Shown here piece by piece: positions 1 through 4,378 of a stretch of DNA of 5,167 nucleotides; position 1 is the first letter of the stretch, and the number at the start of each line of letters is the position of its first letter. The stretch spans positions 1 through 5,167 of the forward strand of contig JAAUTM010000149.1 of the NCBI GenBank assembly GCA_012031455.1, read 5' to 3'. Both the position numbers and the translations under genes were made by a program. Source of the stretch: Phycisphaerales bacterium (GTDB taxonomy: Bacteria > Planctomycetota > Phycisphaerae > Phycisphaerales > Phycisphaeraceae). Under the pieces are notes generated by a model. The model was not told the DNA's origin and ran no database searches. It was given only the letters and a program-made list of their open reading frames with translations.

Positions 1-442
1 CAGCCATGGACATTCGCCAGGCATCTTCCATCGCACGGGCCATGGTCACACGCTATGGCATGAGCGAAAAACTCGGCTTCCTGCTTTACGGGACCGACGA
101 AAGTCGAAACCCCTGGGAACAGCCCGATCGCCTGTTCAGCGATGAAACCGCCAGCCACATTGATGAGGAAGTCAAACTCATCATGATACCACCTACGACC
201 AGACGCGCAAGATGCTCGAAGAGCATCGCGAGGAACTGGATCGTCTGGCACAAGCCCTGCTGCGTTATGAAACGCTCAACAAGGATGAAGTGGATCGGCT
301 GATGAAAGGGCAGAATCTGCTCAAACCCACGGTCAGCGACCTGCTCAAAGCGGAAGCGGACAAAACCACCAGCGCCACCACACCAAGCTCACCTGAACCA
401 GAGACAGGCCCCGGCCCCGGCAGCCTGCCCCAACCGGCGTGA
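1..442 (+). CDS. ftsH: ATP-dependent zinc metalloprotease FtsH, C-terminal part (5' truncated, one frameshift)
   Basis: This is the end of the peptidase domain of FtsH, the hexameric inner-membrane AAA+ protease that degrades damaged membrane proteins and some regulators. The AAA+ module and the HEXGH zinc site lie upstream of the window. Visible here is the helical tail of the M41 domain: MDIRQASSIARAMVTRYGMSEKLG, then SDETASHIDEEVKLI, then DTTYDQTRKMLEEHREELDRLAQALLRYETL and NKDEVDRLM, which match the order of the E. coli protein (ARNMVTQWGFSEKLG, DQEVKALI, ALMKYETI). The first half reads in the frame of position 3 and the second in the frame of position 185, so one base is missing near 183-185. 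With it restored, about 146 residues are visible, ending in a Pro/Ser/Thr-rich tail (SSPEPETGPGPG) that is typically variable and disordered. TGA stop at 440-442. Family assignment is very secure. Confidence 0.93.
183..185 (+). other. Single-base deletion (frameshift) in ftsH
   Basis: Codons run in frame up to ATC at 180-182. From GAT at 185-187 onward the conserved FtsH sequence continues in another frame (DTTYDQTRKML). Only two bases (AT, 183-184) are left where a codon, probably ATC or ATT for Ile, is expected. Without correction the protein would read on into an unrelated +1 peptide and stop at about 302. No homopolymer lies here, only a CATCAT repeat. Confidence 0.85.
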
Positions 443-486
443 ATGTTAAGGCTCGGGAAATAAAGTAAAGTTTCATCTGCTTCACG

Positions 487-512
487 CCTGACATTGGTCC
501 GCCAAGGTCAGG
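487..512. repeat. Hairpin 1 (11-bp stem, one mismatch, 4-nt loop)
   Basis: CCTGACATTGG (487-497) can pair with CCAAGGTCAGG (502-512) around the loop TCCG, with one A/G mismatch in the stem. It is tight enough to fold in RNA or single-stranded DNA. No T-run follows, so it does not look like a standard intrinsic terminator, although it sits 45 bases after the ftsH stop and could protect the 3' end of that transcript. Confidence 0.65.
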
Positions 513-538
513 ATGCTGGTGAACACAACTGCGTTCAT

Positions 539-577
539 CCTGATCTTCATTGGACTGAACAAACAATGAAGATCAGG
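539..577. repeat. Hairpin 2 (perfect 14-bp stem, 11-nt loop)
   Basis: CCTGATCTTCATTG (539-552) is perfectly complementary to CAATGAAGATCAGG (564-577), with the 11-base loop GACTGAACAAA. This is the strongest inverted repeat in the window. It is followed by CGTGTTAATCCC, with no T-tract, and the opposite strand lacks one too, so a Rho-independent terminator is not supported. The left arm shares ATCCTGATCTT with the hairpin at 4271-4300. It lies 39 bases before the prfC start. Confidence 0.75.
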
Positions 578-616
578 CGTGTTAATCCCTCCCACAGACA
601 CTCATGAGATGTAGTC

Positions 617-2234
617 TTGCCTTCCATTCAGCAGGAAATTCAGCGCCGGCGAACCTTTGCCATCATCAGCCACCCCGATGCGGGCAAAACGACCCTCACC
701 GAAAAACTCCTGCTTTACGGCGGGGCGGTGCAACTGGCTGGCTCCGTGACCGCTCGTAAAAATCAGCGCGCCACCACCAGCGACTGGATGGAACTCGAAC
801 GCAAACGAGGCATCTCCATCAGCTCCACCGTGCTGCAATTCGACTACCGGGGCTATCGCATCAACCTCCTTGACACGCCCGGCCACCGTGATTTTTCCGA
901 AGACACCTACCGCGTGCTCACAGCAGTGGACGCAGCTGTAATGGTCATCGACGCTGGCAAAGGCATTGAATCACAGACCCGTAAACTCTTTGAAGTGTGC
1001 CGGCAACGGGGTGTGCCGATTTTCACCTTCATGAACAAACTCGACCGGCCCACGCTCGACCCGCTGGGCTTGCTCGATGATCTGGAAAATGTACTGGGCA
1101 TTCATGCCTATCCCATGAACTGGCCACTGGGCTGTGGTATCGATTTTCAAGGGATCTATGACCGCAGGCAGAAACAGTTGCATCTGTTTGAGCGCACCGA
1201 CCATGGCATATTCCGCGCTCCGGTGGAAATCGGCGACCTCGACCACCCGGTCATCCGTGATCGCATGAGGCCGGAGGTGCTGGCCACGGTGCGTGAACAA
1301 AATGACATGCTCGATATGGCTGGGGCTGAGTTTGATATTGATCAGGTCAGCAAAGGCAAGCTCACGCCGGTGTTTTTCGGAAGTGCAATGAATAACTTCG
1401 GCGTGCAACTCATGCTCGACAGTTTTCTGGATTACGCCCCGCACCCCTCCGCACGCAAAGCCACCGATCGCCTGATTGACCCTGCCAGGGATGAGTTTTC
1501 AGGCTTTTGTATTCAAGGTGCAGGCCAACATGGACCCGCGCCACCGGGACTGCATCGCTTTCATCCGCGTGGTGTCGGGGAAGTTCACCCGGGACATGAG
1601 CGTGACCCATGTGCAATCCGGGCGCTCCATGCGCATCAGCAACGCTCAGGCACTGTTTGGTCGTGATCGTGAAACCATTGAGGAAGCATTTCCCGGCGAT
1701 GTGGTGGGCATGGTGACCACCGGCGGACTGGGCATCGGGGACACGTTCACTGCGGACCCCAAAATTGTGTATCACGAAATCCCCCGCTTCCCGCCAGAGT
1801 GCTTTTCCTACCTGCACAACCCCAGCCCCGCCCAGTTCAAACGCTTTGATCAGGGCATCAGCCAGCTTCTGCAGGAAGGTGTGATGCAGCGTTTTGAGCT
1901 GCCCCGTCGCAAACAAAAAGTCGTACTGCTGGGCGCCGTGGGGCCGCTCCAGTTTGAAATTGTGCAGTACCGTTTGAAGAACGAGTACGGTGCTGACTCC
2001 CGGCTGGAATCAGCACCCTGGACCATCGCCCGCTGGTTTGAAGATCCGGCCCAGGCCGACACGCTTGATGACATTGCCTTGCCCGGCGGCGTGGAACTTG
2101 CCCGCGGCCCCGAGGGTGAACCGCTGCTCCTGTTCCCTGATGAATGGCATGAACGCTACTTCCGTCAGCAACAGGCCCATGTGAAATTGCGGAGTACGCA
2201 AACCGCCATCGCTGTTGAGCAAAGTATGTTATGA
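617..2234 (+). CDS. prfC: Peptide chain release factor 3 (RF3), one frameshift
   Basis: RF3 is the translational GTPase that removes RF1/RF2 from the ribosome after peptide release. With one surplus T removed at 1505-1508 the protein is 538 residues, close to the 529 of E. coli. The GTPase motifs are all present: P-loop SHPDAGKTT (18-26), RGISI (64-68), DTPGH (86-90) and NKLD (140-143), with the RF3-typical DFSEDTYR just after G3. FFGSAMNNFG closes the G domain. After the frameshift come GFVFKVQANMDPRHRD, which opens domain II, and GAVGPLQFEIVQYRLKNEYG in domain III. Both are RF3 rather than EF-G signatures. The start is TTG at 617: an in-frame TGA at 605 blocks extension, and this start gives the normal 10-12 residues before RRTFAIISHPD. 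The Shine-Dalgarno is weak (GAG at 606-608). It converges on the minus-strand cassette, 38 bp away, with no obvious terminator between. Confidence 0.95.
1505..1508 (+). other. Single-base insertion (frameshift) in prfC, T4 run
   Basis: The sequence GGC TTTT GTA TTC AAG encodes the conserved GFVFKV strand only if one of the four T is dropped. Upstream reads DEFSGF in the frame of 617, and downstream reads VFKVQANMDPRHRD in the frame of 1509. Uncorrected, the reading frame ends at 1666 after an unrelated tail. A homopolymer length error is the simplest explanation. Confidence 0.9.
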
Positions 2235-2272
2235 AAACTATAGATGGTGCATGAACCCCTCAAGAAATCCAG

Positions 2273-2695
2273 TTAATCCTTGCTGGTTTTGGATAGGATT
2301 GCTTTCTCATACAACTGATGGTTACTTTTGCGGGACGATACTTTGGCCAAGCTTCGTAATCGTTGTGTATTGACTGGTGCCGAACGTCGAGTGGCGGGAT
2401 TTACAACAACGTTTGAAATGAAAGTTGGAGTACCTGCCCCGACCGATGGAGCAGGCAAACCGCGCAAAAGTCCTTCCACACTCAAATCCTCATCCAGATC
2501 AGGCCAGTGAATCCCGTAACCGCCGCCTGCGATTTGCCAATGTTGACGCTGGGCTGGTTTGGCATGAAGTAAACGCGGATACCACGCCAAGGGGACGATG
2601 ATGGCTCGCCCATCCATGAGGTCCACACGCAGGGTGTCCTTGGTGCAGCGCACCTGTTTGACGCGTTCACCGGGTAAGCTGGTCATATTCCTCAT
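2273..2695 (-). CDS. DUF2442 domain protein, downstream partner of DUF4160 gene
   Basis: This small protein is about 140 residues long. Residues 12-79 match the DUF2442 pattern: VKQVRCTKDTLRVDLMDGRAIIVPLAWYPRLLHA, then W-x-I-x-GGGYGIHWPDLDEDLSVEGLLRG. The motif GIHWPDLDEDLS is the strongest family signature. No biochemical role is known to me; members often lie beside DUF4160 genes, and the pair has the layout of a toxin-antitoxin module, which is inference. Residues 80-140 (APSVGAGTPTF onward) are an unrecognised Ser/Lys/Arg-rich tail, longer than usual for the family, possibly real or possibly a read-through after an unseen indel. Start: ATG at 2695 or 2686 is preferred to ATG at 2743, because upstream residues are not part of the domain and would overlap DUF4160 by 77 bases. 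A GAGG lies just before the 2686 ATG. It overlaps the end of DUF4160 by 20-29 bases, implying translational coupling. Confidence 0.82.
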   Translation of the reverse strand: MRNMTSLPGERVKQVRCTKDTLRVDLMDGRAIIVPLAWYPRLLHAKPAQRQHWQIAGGGYGIHWPDLDEDLSVEGLLRGLPAPSVGAGTPTFISNVVVNPATRRSAPVNTQRLRSLAKVSSRKSNHQLYEKAILSKTSKD

Positions 2696-2924
2696 TCCAT
2701 CTTTGTAGCAGAAGAGTCTGATGTTGACATACGATACGCTCAATCTTACGCAATTCTATGCTGCTGAACCCAAGGTTGCCTGCCAGTGCCACCGGTTTCA
2801 ACCAGAATTTGGCTGAATCATCATCACGATCCACATGGACATGCGCTGGCTCATGAATCAGATCATGACTGTAAAAGTAGAATCGATAAGAACCCTTGCG
2901 TAACACAGTTGGCATGGTCGACAT
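2667..2924 (-). CDS. DUF4160 domain protein, first gene of the small minus-strand cassette
   Basis: The protein has 85 residues and spans a whole DUF4160 domain: [18 protein letters not shown], then HEPAHVHV (an HxH pair in the family's conserved EPPHVHV position), [28 protein letters not shown] and a final LLxRWNEEY. No function is established to my knowledge. It has no signal peptide or membrane segment and is probably cytoplasmic. It is followed by an overlapping DUF2442 gene, and such pairs have been regarded as candidate toxin-antitoxin or regulatory modules; which partner would be toxic cannot be told here. ATG at 2924 is chosen over ATG at 2915 because GGAG sits 5 bases upstream of it. 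The gene is divergent from the phosphofructokinase gene with an 88-base spacer. Confidence 0.87.
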   Translation of the reverse strand: MSTMPTVLRKGSYRFYFYSHDLIHEPAHVHVDRDDDSAKFWLKPVALAGNLGFSSIELRKIERIVCQHQTLLLQRWNEEYDQLTR

Positions 2925-2945
2925 CGTATCTCCAACCCGTATCTC
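2925..2945. repeat. 8-bp direct repeat in the divergent spacer
   Basis: CGTATCTC occurs at 2925-2932 and again at 2938-2945, 13 bp apart start to start. Read on the minus strand it is GAGATACG, and the copy nearest DUF4160 carries part of its ribosome binding site (GGAG, 2930-2933). It could be a binding-site pair or a small duplication that created the ribosome binding region. Confidence 0.4.
2930..2933 (-). promoter_or_regulatory. Ribosome binding site of the DUF4160 gene
   Basis: On the minus strand GGAG lies 5 bases before ATG at 2924. This decides the start in favour of MSTMPTV over the internal MPTV, which has no purine-rich site at the right distance. Confidence 0.6.
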
Positions 2946-3000
2946 TCACAAAAAAAACGTCGACCATTCTTCTTCGCTACCATGTCATGACACCCTTTGC

Positions 3001-3005
3001 AGGAG
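3001..3005 (+). promoter_or_regulatory. Ribosome binding site of the phosphofructokinase gene
   Basis: AGGAG with a 7-base spacer precedes ATG at 3013. It is the best Shine-Dalgarno in the window and fixes the start. An upstream in-frame ATG at 2896 would lie inside the divergent DUF4160 gene and adds no conserved sequence. Confidence 0.85.
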
Positions 3006-3012
3006 TAACCTC

Positions 3013-4201
3013 ATGCCCAAAGTCCGCACCAAGTCGATCGGCATTCTCACCTCCGGTGGCGATTGTCCGGGCCTCAATGCCGCGATCCGGGCGGTGGTCA
3101 AGCCATCGCTCTCGGCTGGCATCAAGGTCGTGGGCATTCACGATGGGTTTCGCGGACTGGTCGAAAACCGCACCACCCTGCTGGATGATGCCATGGTGTC
3201 GGGCATCCTGGCCATGGGCGGAACCATCCTTGGTACTAGCAGGGATAAACCCAAGAAGATGTCCATCGGCGGGAAGATCCTCGACATGACCGAGGCTGCC
3301 ATCCACAACTACCATCAGCTACACCTGGACTGTCTGGTCTGCCTGGGTGGTGGGGGTACCGCCAAGAACGCGCTGCATCTGCACAAGGTTGGCGGTGCTT
3401 CGGGCGTGAATGTGATGACGCTGCCCAAAACCATTGACAATGATGTGGCTCAGACGGATGTTACCTTTGGCTTTGACACAGCCATGGAAGTCGCCACCGA
3501 AGCCATCGACCGATTGCATACCACGGCCACGAGTCATCATCGCATCATCATCTGTGAAATCATGGGTCACAATGCAGGTTGGCTGCCACTGGGCGCGGGC
3601 ATGGCCAGCGGGGCGGATGTGATTCTGCTGCCCGAGATTCCTTATGACCTGAATGTCGTGGCTGAGCATCTGCTGGAACGCCGAAGGCATGGCAAGCGAT
3701 TTTCGATCATTGCTGTGGCCGAGGGTGCGATGGATGTGCATGAGGCGGCCAAGCTTGCCAGGGAGGAAAAGAAAGCCACCCGGAAAAAGAAGGACAAGAA
3801 GCGTCGGGAAACTGAAAGTGGTGAGGAAGGCAACGACAGCGACACGATGGAAATCACCGGCAGTTCGCAGATGCCTCATCTGGTGCAGGAACCCAAATCC
3901 AGCCGGCCTGGCACGGGCGCTCCAGCAGCTCACCGGCACCGAGGCAAGAGTGACGTCGCTGGGCCATGTGCAACGCGGGGGGACCCCTTCGGGCACGGAC
4001 CGGGTGCTTTGTACTCGGCTGGGCGTGTCAGCCACGGACCATCTGTTGCAAGGGGTGTACAACGTGATGATTGCGGTCAAAGGCGATGCCTGCGAACCGG
4101 TGCCGCTTAAGGACGTGGCAGGCCAGCGCAAGACAGTGCCGCTGGATCACCCCTGGATTCATGCCGCCCGCAAGGTGGGCACGTGCCTGGGGGATAAGTG
4201 A
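3013..4201 (+). CDS. pfkA: 6-phosphofructokinase, group III-like, with charged insert and one frameshift
   Basis: This enzyme phosphorylates fructose 6-phosphate to fructose 1,6-bisphosphate in glycolysis. Corrected length is 395 residues against 320 in E. coli PfkA. Motifs in order: [14 protein letters not shown] (13-26), [10 protein letters not shown] (111-120), PKTIDNDV (138-145, with catalytic Asp142), FGFDTA (152-157), [15 protein letters not shown] and, after the frameshift, [19 protein letters not shown]. Lys139 in PKTIDND is typical of PPi-dependent and group III enzymes, while Gly115, at the E. coli Gly104 position, favours ATP; the phosphoryl donor is therefore probably ATP but not proven. 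The usual GGDGS/GGDDT loop reads GGGGT here, so the Asp at E. coli 103 is missing. Roughly residues 247-287 form a Lys/Arg-rich then Glu/Asp-rich insert ([20 protein letters not shown]) of unknown role. Frame changes at 3907-3908. Ends with TGA at 4199-4201. Confidence 0.92.
3907..3908 (+). other. Single-base insertion (frameshift) in the phosphofructokinase gene
   Basis: Upstream the frame reads LVQEPKSSR. Dropping one C of the CC at 3907-3908 continues it as [25 protein letters not shown], the expected family sequence. Left as it is, the frame runs into unrelated Pro/Gly/Arg-rich sequence and stops at 4110. The exact base could lie a few positions earlier, but this choice gives the smoothest match. 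Confidence 0.85.
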
Positions 4202-4202
4202 T

Positions 4203-4230
4203 TTCCGCTTTCCGCCTTCCGCCTTCCGCT
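4203..4230. repeat. Tandem 7-bp repeat TTCCGCY, four copies
   Basis: Starting two bases after the phosphofructokinase stop, the unit TTCCGC(T/C) is repeated four times without interruption: TTCCGCT, TTCCGCC, TTCCGCC, TTCCGCT. This is a minisatellite-like tract in untranslated sequence. Copy number may vary between strains by slippage. No function is evident. Confidence 0.85.
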
Positions 4231-4268
4231 CTTATTCTCGGAGCATTGCATCAAGGGTTGGAGGGGGA

Positions 4269-4304
4269 ATCCTGATCTTGTCGCAGACGCCAAGATCAGG
4301 CGTG
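4269..4304. repeat. Hairpin 3 (10-bp stem), member of the TCAGGCGT family
   Basis: CCTGATCTTG (4271-4280) pairs perfectly with CAAGATCAGG (4291-4300) around a 10-base loop. An alternative smaller hairpin is ACGCC (4287-4291) with GGCGT (4299-4303). The left arm shares ATCCTGATCTT with hairpin 2 upstream of prfC, and the right side shares GATCAGGCGTG with it. The 21 bases at 4283-4303 recur with one mismatch at 4339-4359. No T-run follows. Confidence 0.75.
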
Positions 4305-4338
4305 GTGCAATCAATTGAAAAACGACTTGAGCGCTGAA

Positions 4339-4359
4339 GCAGACGCCAAGTTCAGGCGT
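4339..4359. repeat. Hairpin 4, second copy of the 21-bp GCAGACGCCAAG repeat
   Basis: This segment repeats 4283-4303 with a single A-to-T change, 56 bp downstream. It folds as ACGCC (4343-4347), loop AAGTTCA, GGCGT (4355-4359). The first-arm sequence CCTGATCTTG of copy one is degraded here to something like GCTGAAG, so this looks like a partial copy. It ends 19 bases before the lpd start and so lies in its promoter or leader region. Confidence 0.7.
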
Positions 4360-4364
4360 AGGGA

Positions 4365-4370
4365 TACAAT
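4365..4370 (+). promoter_or_regulatory. Possible -10 box before lpd
   Basis: TACAAT matches five of six bases of the sigma-70 -10 consensus. Transcription from it would begin around 4377, almost at the lpd ATG (4379), giving a leaderless or near-leaderless message, which would fit the absence of a Shine-Dalgarno at a workable distance. There is no convincing -35 box, so this is weak. Confidence 0.22.
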
Positions 4371-4378
4371 GATTCACT

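Larger units (their letters stand above)
483..581. repeat. 99-bp intergenic element with inverted 9-bp ends
   Basis: The gap between ftsH and prfC contains CACGCCTGA at 483-491 and its exact reverse complement TCAGGCGTG at 573-581. The match extends inward if 4 bases are gapped: the left end reads CACGCCTGACATTG, and the right end on the other strand reads CACGCCTGATCTTCATTG, the same but for an extra TCTT. Two hairpins lie inside (487-512 and 539-577). The same end sequence recurs in the gap before lpd. It could be a small non-autonomous mobile element, a REP-like extragenic repeat or a folded RNA. No protein-coding potential is seen. The rest of 443-616 shows nothing else recognisable. Confidence 0.6.
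2914..2967. promoter_or_regulatory. Inverted repeat over the DUF4160 start, possible operator
   Basis: ATGGTCGAC (2914-2922) and GTCGACCAT (2959-2967) are perfect 9-bp inverted copies separated by 36 bp. Each contains the palindrome GTCGAC. The left copy overlaps the first codons of DUF4160 and the right copy lies in the divergent spacer. An A8 tract (2950-2957) sits between them. The position would suit autorepression of the minus-strand cassette, as in many toxin-antitoxin operons, but no regulator site is known for this family and chance is not excluded. Confidence 0.35.

Noticed and set aside
539..577. Rho-independent terminator after ftsH
   Set aside because: The stem is strong, but no T-run follows on either strand, and the arms belong to a repeat family seen elsewhere in the window.
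604..616. ATG at 604 or 609 as the prfC start
   Set aside because: 604 is in another frame and 609 is followed at once by TAG. TTG at 617 gives the normal N-terminal length, though an unseen indel here cannot be fully excluded.
1490..1515. Programmed ribosomal frameshift in prfC
   Set aside because: Programmed frameshifting is known for prfB (RF2), not prfC; the site lacks a slippery heptamer with stop codon and SD-like spur, and neighbouring genes carry similar indels.
971..1916. Two minus-strand open frames of 157 and 168 codons opposite prfC
   Set aside because: They mirror the conserved prfC reading frames, show no family motifs and no plausible ribosome binding sites.
2235..2272. Bidirectional terminator between prfC and the DUF2442 gene
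   Set aside because: The 38-bp gap holds no convincing stem with T-tracts on either side.
2896..3012. N-terminal extension of the phosphofructokinase to an ATG at 2896
   Set aside because: The added residues match no family sequence and would overlap the divergent DUF4160 gene; AGGAG at 3001-3005 supports ATG at 3013.
3319..4131. 270-codon open frame on the minus strand
   Set aside because: It lies wholly opposite the phosphofructokinase coding sequence, has no recognisable domain and is a GC-driven shadow of the codon pattern on the other strand.
483..4359. CRISPR array
   Set aside because: The repeated units are few, lie nearly 4 kb apart in two gaps, vary in sequence and lack regular unique spacers.
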